A stretch of DNA of 64,000 nt from Mycobacterium simulans (lineage in GTDB: Bacteria > Actinomycetota > Actinomycetes > Mycobacteriales > Mycobacteriaceae): contig NZ_OCVX01000003.1 in NCBI RefSeq assembly GCF_900232995.1, forward strand, positions 2,645,623-2,709,622, given 5' to 3'. The notes under the pieces were generated by a model. The model saw nothing but the letters and a program-made list of their open reading frames with translations. It was not told the DNA's origin and did not search any database. The position numbers and the translations under genes are program-made. Shown here piece by piece: positions 1 through 8,907 of this stretch. Each line of letters starts with the position of its first letter. The stretch's first letter is position 1.

Positions 1-760
1 CATCGTTGGCTTCGGGTGCCGCGTGTTCCGCTAGCCTGGCAACGATGTCGACAACGGTGTCACCCGAATAGCATTCGTCGATCCAAGCGCGTTGTGCGGC
101 AAGCTCACTCGGTGGAGGCTCGATAGCGTGGTGCGCCAGAGCGCTCTCCACACCGTCGGCGGCGATCGCCGCGGTGAACGCGTCGAGATCGCTGTGCGGT
201 ACATAGTGATCGGCGAATCCCAGTGCTATGGCGTCGGCGCCGGAAAACGGCGCTCCGGTCAGCGCGGCGTGCAGCCCCAGCTTGCCGGGCGCCCGGGACA
301 GCAGGTAAACCCCACCGATGTCGGGGACGAAGCCAATGCCGACTTCAGGCATCGCCACCTTGGAGGTGTCGGTCACCACGCGCGTGTTGGCGTGTGCACT
401 GACGCCGACGCCGCCGCCCATCACGATGCCGTCCATCAACGCCACGTAGGGCTTGGTGAACCGGCCGATCTGGCCGTTGAGCAGATACTCGTTGCGCCAG
501 AACCGTCGCGCGTCGACCCCGTCCTTGCGGGCACTGTGGTAGACGGCCACCACATCGCCGCCGGCGCACAATCCGCGTTCCCCGGCTCCGGAGAGAACCA
601 CCGCGCGCACCGCGTCGTCGCGTTCCCAACGCAGCAGCACGGTGCTCAGCGTGTCCACCATCGTTTGGTTCAGCGAGTTGATCGCCTTGGGGCGGTTGAG
701 GGTCACAAAGCCGATACCACCCTCGACACGGGTAAGGACTTCGTCGGATTCCCCGGTCAC
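1..760 (-). CDS. echA9: Enoyl-CoA hydratase/3-hydroxyisobutyryl-CoA hydrolase family protein (partial)
   Basis: The reading frame is open from a GTG at 760 to the window edge, so about 253 N-terminal residues are present and the C-terminus is missing. The fold is the crotonase type: an N-terminal strand region (LNRPKAINSL), the CoA-binding GAGERGLCAGGD stretch near residues 58-69, and the MDGIVMGGGVG oxyanion-hole loop. MPEVGIGFVPDVGG carries the Glu and Asp typical of 3-hydroxyisobutyryl-CoA hydrolases in valine breakdown. H37Rv Rv1071c (echA9) is the apparent ortholog. Whether it acts as hydratase or thioester hydrolase cannot be settled here, but the PDxGG motif favours the hydrolase. An in-frame GTG at 784 is an alternative start. 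Confidence 0.88.
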   Translation of the reverse strand, partial: MTGESDEVLTRVEGGIGFVTLNRPKAINSLNQTMVDTLSTVLLRWERDDAVRAVVLSGAGERGLCAGGDVVAVYHSARKDGVDARRFWRNEYLLNGQIGRFTKPYVALMDGIVMGGGVGVSAHANTRVVTDTSKVAMPEVGIGFVPDIGGVYLLSRAPGKLGLHAALTGAPFSGADAIALGFADHYVPHSDLDAFTAAIAADGVESALAHHAIEPPPSELAAQRAWIDECYSGDTVVDIVARLAEHAAPEAND

Positions 761-1032
761 CGCCCCAGAAACAGCCCCTGTCACGCCCTTGCTCCCCTCG
801 CCGGAATTCGTCCTGAGATCTTGCTCGACGCTGCCAAGAGTTTGACCAGCAATCTAGATCGTGACTCGCTCAGCGCTGCCTGCGGGGGCTAAGGTTTATC
901 GTTATCCGGACAACGGTATACGAGTCCGGGAATGCCAGAAAACGCCCAGCTCCGCTGGGAACCCGAGCGGGACATTGATCGTTGAGCTGGTATTCGCATA
1001 GCCCGAAGCCACAGCTAAGAGAGGATCCGACG

Positions 1033-1857
1033 GTGCGGGAGACAAGCAACCCGGTATTTCGCTCGCTGCCCAAGCAGCGTGGCGGATACGCGCAATTCGG
1101 CACTGGAGCGTACCCGGCCGACCCCTACCTGGCTCCCTACCAGGAAACGAAAGCGGCGCGGCCGCTGACCATCGACGATGTGGTCACCAAGACGGGCTTG
1201 ACGCTGGCCATGTTGTCGGCGACCGCCGTCGTCTCCTACTTCCTGGTGGCGAGCAACATTGCACTCGCGATGCCACTGACCATGGTCGGTGCGCTCGGCG
1301 GGTTAGCGCTGGTGCTGATCGCGACCTTCGGTCGCAAGCAGGACAACCCGGCGATAGTGCTCAGCTACGCGGCGCTCGAGGGCCTCTTCCTCGGCGCCGT
1401 CTCGTTCGTCTTGGCCAACTTCTCGGTGGGTTCCGCCAATGCGGGAGTGCTCATCGGGGAAGCCGTCCTGGGCACCCTGGGCGTCTTCTTCGGCATGCTC
1501 GTCGTCTATAAGACGGGGGCCATCCGGGTGACGCCGAAGTTCACCCGCATGCTGATCGCCTCCATGTTCGGCGTGCTGTTGCTGATGCTCGGCAACTTCG
1601 TGCTGGCGATGTTCAACGTCGGTGGCGGCGAGGGTTTGGGCCTGCGCAGCCCCGGACCGCTGGGCATCATCTTCTCCCTGGTGTGCATCGCGATCGCGGC
1701 ATTCAGCTTCTTGATCGACTTCGATGCGGCTGACCAGATGGTCCGCGCCGGCGCGCCGGAGAAGGCCGCATGGGGTATCGCTCTGGGTCTGACCGTGACG
1801 CTGGTCTGGCTGTACATCGAGATCCTGCGTCTGCTCAGTTATCTGCAGAACGATTAG
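1033..1857 (+). CDS. Bax inhibitor-1/YccA family membrane protein (Rv1072-like)
   Basis: This is a 274-residue integral membrane protein. About 60 soluble, Gln/Tyr/Pro-containing residues are followed by seven closely spaced hydrophobic segments (from TLAMLSATAVVSYFLVA to the C-terminus). The segment IIFSLVCIAIAAFSFLIDFD ends in the Asp pair region typical of the YccA/YetJ (Bax inhibitor-1) family, whose bacterial members are proposed pH-sensitive calcium leak channels. The GTG start at 1033 follows the purine-rich AGAGAGGA by a suitable distance; an upstream in-frame start at 982 would add 17 unconserved residues. It is divergent from echA9 and ends just before a clear terminator. The family assignment is firm; the function in mycobacteria is unknown. 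Confidence 0.85.
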   Translation: MRETSNPVFRSLPKQRGGYAQFGTGAYPADPYLAPYQETKAARPLTIDDVVTKTGLTLAMLSATAVVSYFLVASNIALAMPLTMVGALGGLALVLIATFGRKQDNPAIVLSYAALEGLFLGAVSFVLANFSVGSANAGVLIGEAVLGTLGVFFGMLVVYKTGAIRVTPKFTRMLIASMFGVLLLMLGNFVLAMFNVGGGEGLGLRSPGPLGIIFSLVCIAIAAFSFLIDFDAADQMVRAGAPEKAAWGIALGLTVTLVWLYIEILRLLSYLQND

Positions 1858-1867
1858 CTTCCGCGAC

Positions 1868-1900
1868 GAAAAAGCCGGCACGGATGTGCCGGCTTTTTCT
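1868..1900 (+). terminator. Intrinsic terminator after the Bax-inhibitor-like gene
   Basis: A perfect stem, AAGCCGGCAC / GTGCCGGCTT, with a GGAT loop is followed directly by a T run, 10 bases after the stop codon. It is one of the few classical rho-independent terminators in this window. Confidence 0.85.
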
Positions 1901-1905
1901 TGTGC

Positions 1906-1965
1906 TGACTTTGCGCTAGTGGTGTGGGTTACTCGCACTTCCTCACCCTCAACGCAGAGTCAGCG
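1906..1965. repeat. 60-bp palindromic repeat, left copy
   Basis: This block aligns without gaps to 2840-2899, with about 42 of 60 positions identical. The ends are inverted (TGACTyTGCG at the left, CGCAGAGTCA at the right) and the middle shares TACTCGCA. The two copies flank the DUF559 gene as direct repeats. The pairing was found by eye. Confidence 0.7.
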
Positions 1966-1974
1966 GTGGTGTCG

Positions 1975-2853
1975 GTGCTGGCTGCCACCATGCCGGCCAT
2001 GGGATACGGGCAACAACCGTTCATCGGCAGTGAGGCGCTGGCTGCCGGGGACCTCAGCCGGCATGAGCTGCGCAGGTACTACCGCGCGATCATGCCGAAC
2101 GTCTACCTGGATAAGCGGGTGGAGCCATCGCTGCGACAACGCGCGGTTGCGGCCTGGCTCTGGTCGCAGCGCAAGGCAGTGATAGCCGGCGCGGCGGCAT
2201 CCGCGATACATGGCGCGAAGTGGGTCGATGACAATGCACCGGTCGAACTGATCTGGCGCAATGCGAGAGCGCCGCGGCGCGTCGTGACCCGGAACGACCT
2301 GTTGTTGGGTGGCGAATTCGAACTGCTCGACGGTGTTTTCCTGACGACCCCGGAGCGCACGGCATTCGACATCGGCCGACGCGGACCGATGGGTCACGCG
2401 GTTGCTCGCCTTGACGCACTTGCCGCGGCCACCGACTTCAAGGTGCGGGATGTCGAAGAGCTGGCTGGTGACCATCCTCATACGCGCGGCCTGCGTCAAT
2501 TGAAGGTGGCGCTGGATCTCGTCGACGCCGGAGCTCAATCGCCGAAGGAAACCTGGCTGCGGCTGCTATTGATCAACGCGGGCTTCCCCAAGCCGCGGAC
2601 CCAGATCCCCGTGCTCGGTGCCGACGGCTTTCCGCGGTACTTCCTCGACATGGGCTGGGAAAACATCCTGTTGGCGGTCGAATATGACGGCGATCAACAT
2701 TGGACCGATCCGTGGCAGTTCGCCAAGGACGTCGAGCGGCAGGAGTACCTAGTGAGTGTCGGCTGGACGCACATCAGGGTGGTGGCTCGGCATCGAGCGC
2801 CGGACGTGATTCGGCGAGTTCGCCATGCCTGGGACGCGCTGACTCTGCGCTGA
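1975..2853 (+). CDS. DUF559/Vsr-like protein with AbiEi-type N-terminal domain (Rv1073-like)
   Basis: About 292 residues from the GTG at 1975. The N-terminal 60 residues (QPFIGSEALAAGDLSRHELR, then VYLDK) match the wing-helix-like domain annotated as AbiEi antitoxin in many actinobacterial proteins. The C-terminal part (YFLDMGWENILLAVEYDGDQHW..., then a helix ending in VGWTHIRVVA) is the DUF559 fold, related to very-short-patch-repair nucleases. It keeps the acidic residues of the D-x-n-E-Y-DG active-site pattern. GTG 1924 would start inside the left repeat and ATG 1999 is another option; none has a good ribosome binding site. The stop codon lies inside the right-hand repeat. The biochemical role is unproven. 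Confidence 0.75.
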   Translation: MLAATMPAMGYGQQPFIGSEALAAGDLSRHELRRYYRAIMPNVYLDKRVEPSLRQRAVAAWLWSQRKAVIAGAAASAIHGAKWVDDNAPVELIWRNARAPRRVVTRNDLLLGGEFELLDGVFLTTPERTAFDIGRRGPMGHAVARLDALAAATDFKVRDVEELAGDHPHTRGLRQLKVALDLVDAGAQSPKETWLRLLLINAGFPKPRTQIPVLGADGFPRYFLDMGWENILLAVEYDGDQHWTDPWQFAKDVERQEYLVSVGWTHIRVVARHRAPDVIRRVRHAWDALTLR

Positions 2854-2899
2854 GGGCGCACGCTACTCGCATTTTTGCGCCGTGGACGCAGAGTCAACG
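2840..2899. repeat. 60-bp palindromic repeat, right copy
   Basis: This is the direct-orientation partner of 1906-1965, beginning TGACTCTGCGCTGAG and ending GACGCAGAGTCAACG. The first and last ten bases are inverted complements. It supplies the last four codons and the stop of the DUF559 gene, so repeat and gene end are physically fused. Confidence 0.72.
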
Positions 2900-2906
2900 C
2901 GGCAAG

Positions 2907-4133
2907 TTAGCTGAGCCGCTCGATCACCATCGCCATCCCCTGGCCGCCGCCGACGCACATGGTTTCCAGGCCGAACGTCTTGTCGTGAGTCGTGAGATTG
3001 TTCAACAGCGTGGTGGCGATCCGCGCGCCGGTCATGCCAAACGGATGTCCCAGGGCGATAGCGCCACCCGAGACGTTCAGCTTGTCCTCGTCGATGCCCA
3101 GTTCGCGGGCGGAGCCCAGCACCTGCACCGCGAAGGCCTCGTTGATCTCAAATAGATCGATGTCGCTGATCGACATTCCGGCGTTGGCCAGTGCCTTCTT
3201 GGAGGCCTCGATCGGGCCCAGGCCCATGATCTCCGGCGAGAGGCCGCTGACACCGGTGGACACAATGCGCGCGAGTGGCGTCAGGCCCAGTTCCTTTGCC
3301 TTGGTGTCGCTGGTGATCACCAACGCGGCGGCACCGTCGTTCAGCGGACAGGCATTGCCCGCGGTCACGGTGCCGTTCGGCCGGAACACCGGTTTGAGGT
3401 CGGCGACCTTCTCGTAGGTGGTGCCGGGCCGTGGGCCATCATCGGTGCTGACCGTGGTGCCGTCGGGCAGCGTTACCGGGCAGATCTCGCGTTCGAAGAA
3501 CCCGTTCTTGATCGCCTCTTCGGCCCGGTTCTGACTGCGTACACCCCAGTGGTCCTGGTCTTCGCGGCTGATGCCGGTCAATATGGCGACGTTTTCAGCG
3601 GTTTGGCCCATCGCGATGTAGATGTCGGGCACGTTGCCGTCGGCGCGGGGATCGTGCCACTCGTCGAAGCCGGCTGCCCCAGAAGCCACAGCGGTCGTAC
3701 GTTCCTGGGCCTCGTCGAAAAGTGGGTTTTTGGTGTCGGGCCATGAGTCGGAATTGCCCTTGCCGAACCGCGACACCGTCTCCACGCCCGCGGATATGAA
3801 GGCGTCGCCTTCGCCGGCCTTGATCGCGTGGAATGCCATCCGGGTGGACTGCAGCGACGACGAGCAGTATCGGTTGACCGTGGTACCCGGCAGGAAGTCA
3901 TAGCCCAACGCGACGGCGACGATGCGGCCGATGTTGAATCCGGACTCGCCGCCGGGCAGGCCGCAGCCCATGATCAGATCGTCGATCTGGTGCGGGTTGA
4001 GCGCCGGCACCTTGTCGAGCGCGGCGCGCACCATTTGGACTGCCAGATCGTCGGGGCGCATGCTGACCAGCGACCCTTTCATTGCGCGCCCGATCGGTGA
4101 ACGGGCAGTTGAGACGATAACGGCTTCTGGCAT
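2907..4133 (-). CDS. fadA3: Acetyl-CoA acetyltransferase / thiolase
   Basis: A 408-residue thiolase, about the usual length. The nucleophilic Cys is at residue 89 in VNRYCSSSLQS. The NEAFA motif, the catalytic His in GHPFGMTG (near 363) and the second catalytic Cys in CVGGGQG (near 393) are all present, so the enzyme should be active. It would cleave 3-ketoacyl-CoA with CoA in beta-oxidation or condense acetyl-CoA in reverse. The ATG at 4133 is preceded by GGAGGAAGTCGCC, a good ribosome binding site, and rules out longer starts. The apparent ortholog is Rv1074c. It runs convergently to the DUF559 gene with the 60-bp repeat between them. Confidence 0.93.
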   Translation of the reverse strand: MPEAVIVSTARSPIGRAMKGSLVSMRPDDLAVQMVRAALDKVPALNPHQIDDLIMGCGLPGGESGFNIGRIVAVALGYDFLPGTTVNRYCSSSLQSTRMAFHAIKAGEGDAFISAGVETVSRFGKGNSDSWPDTKNPLFDEAQERTTAVASGAAGFDEWHDPRADGNVPDIYIAMGQTAENVAILTGISREDQDHWGVRSQNRAEEAIKNGFFEREICPVTLPDGTTVSTDDGPRPGTTYEKVADLKPVFRPNGTVTAGNACPLNDGAAALVITSDTKAKELGLTPLARIVSTGVSGLSPEIMGLGPIEASKKALANAGMSISDIDLFEINEAFAVQVLGSARELGIDEDKLNVSGGAIALGHPFGMTGARIATTLLNNLTTHDKTFGLETMCVGGGQGMAMVIERLS

Positions 4134-4234
4134 GGCGACTTCCTCCATTGGGGTGTGGCAGAAGCCGAATCTAACTCCACGACGATGCGAGCCGTGCTGG
4201 GGGTACCGCTCGGGTGCGGGGGCGGCCCGTTGCT

Positions 4235-5197
4235 TTATCCGCCGGCCGGTACGGCGACGGGTTCGGAAGATTCGGCAGGGCGCCGCCAAAGCCGCGACAC
4301 GATGGAGCGTCGCTGGCGGCTACGGCCGGGTGCGGATGCGCTCGACCGTGACGGTGCCGCAAGCATTAGAATGCCAAGCTTTTCGCTCAACTCATCGCGG
4401 AGGGCGATCAGCAACTGCTCGGCCGCCAAGGCATACGCCGCCCCCGAGGGGTGGTAACGGTCGGCGGAGAACATCAGCTCGGGCATGGCCCGGAAGTTCG
4501 GAGCGAGCAAATGCCCCAGCGGAACCGGCGCACCGCCGGCCGCCTTGACCGCGGCGGCCTGAGCGCGGGCCAGCCGGACGCCACGCGTGTGCGCCAACGA
4601 GCGCAGTGGCTGGGGTATGGCGGTGATCACACCGAGGTCGGGGCAGGTGCCCACGACCACCACCGCACCGCGAGTGCGCAACTTTCGCACCGACGATGCC
4701 AGCCGTTGCGCCGACGGCCCGACGCCGTTGAGTGATGTGACGTCGTTGGCGCCGATCATGATCACCGCCACGTCCGGCGGCGGCCCTGCTACCAACATCG
4801 CATCTACTTGACCGACAACGCCTTTCGAGGTGGCGCCGACGATGGCTTTGGTGCTCAGCCGGATGCGTTGACCGGTCCGTTCGGCGAGTCCGCGCGCAAG
4901 CAGCACCCCCGGCACTTCCTCGGCCGTGGTGCAGCCGTACCCAGTCGCCGTCGAGTCGCCAAAGATCATCAGGTGTAGGTCGACGGACATCCCGCGCTGC
5001 CACCGTTGCACGGGCCCGCCGCCACGGACGTACACGCCGTCGGCGCGGGGTGGGGCGTCGAAGGATCTGGGAATCACGGTGCGCGCATGTGTCGCCTGGC
5101 CGACCAGCAGGTTGCGTGCGCCTAGATAGGCAGTGCCTGTCGAGGCGAGTGCACCCGCTGTGGCCAAAGCGATCGTCGAACGCCGCGGCACGCGCAT
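4235..5197 (-). CDS. Exported SGNH/GDSL-type hydrolase (Rv1075c-like)
   Basis: The N-terminal MRVPRRSTIALATAGALAS reads as a signal or anchor sequence. It is followed by an SGNH hydrolase domain with the nucleophile in FGDSTATG, the GAND block and the DRYHPS catalytic Asp/His block near the C-terminus. The protein is about 320 residues from ATG 5197; an upstream start at 5275 would add 26 residues. The family cleaves esters; H37Rv Rv1075c is the apparent ortholog and has been described as a cell-associated esterase. It is transcribed in the same direction as fadA3 but about 100 bases separate them, so an operon is possible but not shown. Confidence 0.85.
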   Translation of the reverse strand: MRVPRRSTIALATAGALASTGTAYLGARNLLVGQATHARTVIPRSFDAPPRADGVYVRGGGPVQRWQRGMSVDLHLMIFGDSTATGYGCTTAEEVPGVLLARGLAERTGQRIRLSTKAIVGATSKGVVGQVDAMLVAGPPPDVAVIMIGANDVTSLNGVGPSAQRLASSVRKLRTRGAVVVVGTCPDLGVITAIPQPLRSLAHTRGVRLARAQAAAVKAAGGAPVPLGHLLAPNFRAMPELMFSADRYHPSGAAYALAAEQLLIALRDELSEKLGILMLAAPSRSSASAPGRSRQRRSIVSRLWRRPAESSEPVAVPAGG

Positions 5198-5434
5198 GCC
5201 CACGCGGATCAGTTTAGATCGGCTTCGCTGTTTGCGCGGCGAGCTGACAAAAGATGCGATCACGTTGTGGATCAATTGTGATATCGAATCGGCCTCTTTG
5301 GATGTTGCACCTGAAATAAGCTGTCAAGCTAAGTCGGCGTGGTTGGCTGACCGCTCGGGGGAGCAGGTGAACCAGACGCTCAGCCACTTCGTCACATGCT
5401 GTATCGGACTACAACGGCGTAGGAAGTGTTGAGC

Positions 5435-6502
5435 ATGACCGCACCCAATAAGGTATCCGGTTCACCTCGAGATGCCATTCGCCCACGGGATGTGCTGAAG
5501 GCACGTAGACTCGAGGCACGCAGATTCGCCATCAGCGACGGCGCTCCGGTTGAGGTCGTCGAGTCTGGTCCGAGTATTGCTGCGCGATTAGCTACGCTGG
5601 CGTCACGACTGACGATCCGGCCGATTCTGGCGGTTGGCAGCTACGCTCCTCAACTACCGTGGCCGTGGGGTCTCGTCGACCACGCCGCCCGAGTCATGCT
5701 CCCGGCATCAACCACCGTTCGAGCCGAGGTGAGCCTGCCTAACGCTTCAGGGCAGCTGGTTCGGGCTTCGGGTGTGCTGCCCGCGGACGGCACCCGGCGG
5801 GTGGTTCTCTACCTGCACGGCGGGGCATTCCTCACGTGCGGGGCAAACTCGCACGGCCGACTCGTTGAGTTGCTGTCAAAGTTCGCTGACGCTCCCATCC
5901 TCGTCGTCAACTATCGGCTCATGCCCAAGCACTCGATCGGGATGGCGCTCGACGACTGTCACGATGGCTACCGATGGCTGAGGCTGCTGGGATACGACCC
6001 GGACCAGATAGTGCTGGCGGGTGACTCCGCCGGCGGGTACCTCGCGCTCGCCCTCGCGCAACGTTTACAGCGCCAGGGTGAGGAACCCGCGGCTCTGGTA
6101 GCGATCTCGCCACTGCTGCAGCTGGCAAAGGAGCACAAGCAAGCGCATCCCAACATCAAGACCGACGCGATGTTCCCCTCGAGGGTGTTCGACGCGCTCA
6201 CCGCTTTAGTTGCTAGCGCGGCCGCCAAGAACCAAGTCGACGGTAAGCCGGAGGAGATTTACGAGCCTTTGGAGCACATCGAACCGGGTCTGCCCCGGAT
6301 GCTGTTCCATGTATCGGGATCCGAGGTATTGCTGCACGACGCGCAGCTGGCCGCACGCAAACTCGCGGCGGCCGGTGTACCGGCCGAGGTACGTGTCTGG
6401 CCGGGTCAGGTGCACGACTTTCAGGTCGCCGCACCGATGGTGCCCGAGGCTATCCGCTCATTGCGTCAGATCGGCGAGTACATCCGCGAGGCCACCGGCT
6501 GA
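5435..6502 (+). CDS. lipU: Alpha/beta hydrolase esterase of the hormone-sensitive-lipase group
   Basis: A 355-residue protein with the HGGAF oxyanion-hole motif (near residue 127), the nucleophile elbow GDSAGG (near 195) and a C-terminal catalytic His in VHDFQ. These place it in the HSL/LipU group of short-chain esterases. ATG 5435 is chosen because AGGAAG at 5421-5426 sits 8 bases upstream; GTG 5426 overlaps that site. It is divergent from the SGNH hydrolase, leaving about 237 bases of shared upstream DNA. It corresponds in position to Rv1076 (lipU). The natural substrate is unknown. Confidence 0.88.
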   Translation: MTAPNKVSGSPRDAIRPRDVLKARRLEARRFAISDGAPVEVVESGPSIAARLATLASRLTIRPILAVGSYAPQLPWPWGLVDHAARVMLPASTTVRAEVSLPNASGQLVRASGVLPADGTRRVVLYLHGGAFLTCGANSHGRLVELLSKFADAPILVVNYRLMPKHSIGMALDDCHDGYRWLRLLGYDPDQIVLAGDSAGGYLALALAQRLQRQGEEPAALVAISPLLQLAKEHKQAHPNIKTDAMFPSRVFDALTALVASAAAKNQVDGKPEEIYEPLEHIEPGLPRMLFHVSGSEVLLHDAQLAARKLAAAGVPAEVRVWPGQVHDFQVAAPMVPEAIRSLRQIGEYIREATG

Positions 6503-6504
6503 GC

Positions 6505-6522
6505 CGCGGTCCGCGGACCGCG
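6505..6522. promoter_or_regulatory. 18-bp perfect palindrome upstream of cbs
   Basis: CGCGGTCCGCGGACCGCG is perfectly self-complementary. It begins three bases after the lipU stop and lies 39 bases before the cbs start. It could be a regulator site or a short terminator hairpin; there is no T run. Confidence 0.35.
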
Positions 6523-6560
6523 AATATGCACAGTGCGAAATCGCCTGAGACCATAAGCGC

Positions 6561-7955
6561 ATGCGGATCGCGCAGCACATCAGTGACCTCATCGGCGGCA
6601 CGCCCCTGGTTCGGCTGAACTCAGTCGTCCCCGACGGGGCCGGCACCGTGGCCGCCAAGGTCGAATATCTCAACCCCGGCGGCAGTGCGAAGGACCGGAT
6701 CGCGGTCAAGATGATCGATGCCGCCGAGGCCAGCGGGCTGCTGAAGCCGGGCGGCACCATCGTGGAACCCACATCAGGAAACACCGGTGTCGGGCTTGCG
6801 TTGGTCGCACAGCATCGCGGCTACAAGTGTGTGTTCGTCTGCCCGGACAAGGTCAGTGAGGACAAGCGGAATGTGTTGCGTGCCTACGGCGCTGAGGTAG
6901 TCGTGTGTCCGACGGCGGTGCCGCCCGACGACCCGGACAGCTACTACAGCGTGTCCGACCGATTGGTCCGAGAAATTGACGGTGCCTGGAAGCCCGACCA
7001 GTACGCCAACCCGGAAGGACCGGCGAGCCACTACGCAACCACCGGCCCGGAGATTTGGGCTGATACCGACGGCAAGGTCACCCACTTCGTTGCCGGCATC
7101 GGCACCGGCGGCACGATCACCGGCGCGGGCCGCTACCTCAAAGAGGTATCCGGTGGCCGAGTACGCATCATCGGCGCCGACCCCGAGGGATCGGTGTATT
7201 CGGGCGGCAGCGGCCGGCCATACCTGGTCGAGGGGGTCGGTGAGGACTTCTGGCCGGCAGCCTACGACCCCTCGGTGCCCGACGAGATCATCGCTGTCTC
7301 CGACTCGGACTCCTTCGACATGACCAGGCGGCTGGCCCGCGAAGAAGCGATGCTCGTCGGCGGGTCCTGCGGGATGGCGGTAGTGGCGGCGCTGAAGGTC
7401 GCCGAGCAAGCCGGTCCCGACGCGCTGATCGTCGTCCTGCTTCCCGACGGTGGCCGCGGCTACATGTCGAAAATCTTCAACGATGCGTGGATGTCGTCGT
7501 ACGGGTTCCTGCGCAGCCGGCTCGACGGATCGGCGGAACAGTCCACGGTCGGAGATGTGTTGCGCCGCAAGTCCGGAGCACTACCGGATCTGGTACACAC
7601 CCATCCCTCGGAGACCGTGCGCGACGCCATCGGGATTTTGCGCGAGTACGGGGTTTCGCAGATGCCGGTCGTCGGCGCCGAACCACCGGTGATGGCCGGC
7701 GAGGTCGCGGGCAGCGTCTCGGAACGCGAACTGCTCTCCGCCGTCTTCGAGGGCCGCGCCAACTTGGCGGACGCGGTATCGCAACACATGAGCCCGCCGT
7801 TGCGGATGATCGGAGCCGGCGAGTTGGTCAGTGCGGCCGGGAAAGCCTTGCGTGACTGGGACGCGTTGATGGTGGTCGAGGAAGGCAAACCGATCGGGGT
7901 AATTACCCGCTACGACTTGTTGGGCTTTCTGTCGGAAGGGACGCGTCGCCGCTGA
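6561..7955 (+). CDS. cbs: Cystathionine beta-synthase
   Basis: A 464-residue PLP enzyme. The PLP lysine lies in NPGGSAKDRIA (near residue 44), the substrate loop is EPTSGNTG and the phosphate-binding loop is GTGGTITGAG. A pair of CBS domains (about 335-460) follows the catalytic core, as in eukaryotic CBS. It lacks the N-terminal heme domain of animal enzymes. It condenses serine and homocysteine to cystathionine in reverse transsulfuration. The neighbours pra and metB lie on the same strand, and metB completes the pathway. The ortholog is Rv1077. Confidence 0.93.
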   Translation: MRIAQHISDLIGGTPLVRLNSVVPDGAGTVAAKVEYLNPGGSAKDRIAVKMIDAAEASGLLKPGGTIVEPTSGNTGVGLALVAQHRGYKCVFVCPDKVSEDKRNVLRAYGAEVVVCPTAVPPDDPDSYYSVSDRLVREIDGAWKPDQYANPEGPASHYATTGPEIWADTDGKVTHFVAGIGTGGTITGAGRYLKEVSGGRVRIIGADPEGSVYSGGSGRPYLVEGVGEDFWPAAYDPSVPDEIIAVSDSDSFDMTRRLAREEAMLVGGSCGMAVVAALKVAEQAGPDALIVVLLPDGGRGYMSKIFNDAWMSSYGFLRSRLDGSAEQSTVGDVLRRKSGALPDLVHTHPSETVRDAIGILREYGVSQMPVVGAEPPVMAGEVAGSVSERELLSAVFEGRANLADAVSQHMSPPLRMIGAGELVSAAGKALRDWDALMVVEEGKPIGVITRYDLLGFLSEGTRRR

Positions 7956-8033
7956 CCGGGACAGGGTTCAAACGTGGACCTCAGGTACTGTAGGGCCGCC
8001 CAGTTCAGCAAATCCTCAGTGGAAGGGTTGCGC

Positions 8034-8823
8034 ATGACCGATCAGCCGCCGCCCGGCGGGTCTTACCCCCCACCCCCGCCTCCCGGACCGCCCGGTGGAA
8101 ATGAGCCTCCGTCTGGTTACCGGCCGCCGCCGCCTCCGTCAGGCCCCAGCGGCGGCTACCCGCCGCCCCCCCCCCCCCCCCCCCCCCCCCCCCGCCCCCG
8201 CTCCCCCCCCCCGCCACCTGCCGCGCATCATCAGAGGCGCGGTCCACCCCCCGCCGCCGCCACCGCCCGAGGGGGGTTACCCACCGCCGCCCCCTCCGTC
8301 GGCTGGTGGCTACGCGCCGCCGCCGCCCGGTCCAGCGATCCGCGAAATGCCGTCGGAGTCCTACACACCCTGGATCACCCGGGTGCTGGCTTTCCTTATC
8401 GACAGCGCCCCAATCGTTGTCGTCTACGGCATTGGTTGGGTGATTGCGCTGGTTACGCAGCAGTCGTCGTGTGTCACCAGCGTCAACCAGTACGACGTAA
8501 GCCAGTACTGCTACTCGCAGGACTCGATCATTGGCGTCTTGGCGCAGGGGCTGGCGTCGCTGCTGATACTCGCGTACTGGATCTGGAACTGGGGCTACCG
8601 CCAGGGCACCACGGGATCGAGCATCGGCAAGTCGATATTGAAATTCAAGGTGGTCAGCGAGAACACCGGACAGCCGTTGGGTTTCGGAATGTCGGTGGTA
8701 CGACAGCTCGCGCACTTCGTCGATGCGGTCATCTGCTACGTCGGGTTCCTGTGGCCGTTGTGGGATGCCAAGCGGCAGACTCTGGCCGACAAGATCATGA
8801 CGACGGTCTGCTTGCCGCTCTAG
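8034..8823 (+). pseudogene. pra: Proline-rich antigen homolog, RDD family, frame broken at a poly-C run
   Basis: The natural start is ATG 8034 (MTDQPPPGGSYPP), in one frame. The conserved C-terminal half is in another: SESYTPWITRVLAFLIDSA, hydrophobic segments, then SSIGKSILKFKV and a stop at 8821-8823. The frame change falls in or near a 28-base C run (8166-8193) inside the repetitive Pro-rich segment. Correcting it gives a roughly 260-residue Pra-like protein: a Pro/Gly-rich N-terminus and an RDD-family domain with about four membrane helices. I judge a homopolymer base-call or assembly error more likely than gene loss, because both halves remain well conserved. The H37Rv counterpart is Rv1078. 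Confidence 0.75.
8166..8193. repeat. 28-base C homopolymer
   Basis: An uninterrupted run of 28 C within the Pro codon tract of pra. It is followed by GCCCCCGCTCCCCCCCCCC, which is also degenerate. Runs of this length are rarely called correctly and probably cause the frame break. Confidence 0.9.
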
Positions 8824-8849
8824 ACCGGCAATAACCGGAAATAGCACAG

Positions 8850-8885
8850 CGCCACCCCGGTCGCCGCTTGGCGGCCGGGGTGGCG
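8850..8885. terminator. Strong GC hairpin between pra and metB
   Basis: CGCCACCCCGG and CCGGGGTGGCG pair with an extended inner stem (a 15-bp stem with a 3-base bulge and TTG loop), about 30 bases after the pra stop. No T run follows, as is common for mycobacterial terminator hairpins. Confidence 0.65.
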
Positions 8886-8907
8886 TTCGCTATTAGGCTG
8901 GTCGTCG

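Noticed and set aside
92..892. Long plus-strand frame opposite echA9
   Set aside because: The minus strand encodes a clear crotonase; the plus frame is a high-GC shadow rich in Arg, Gly and His.
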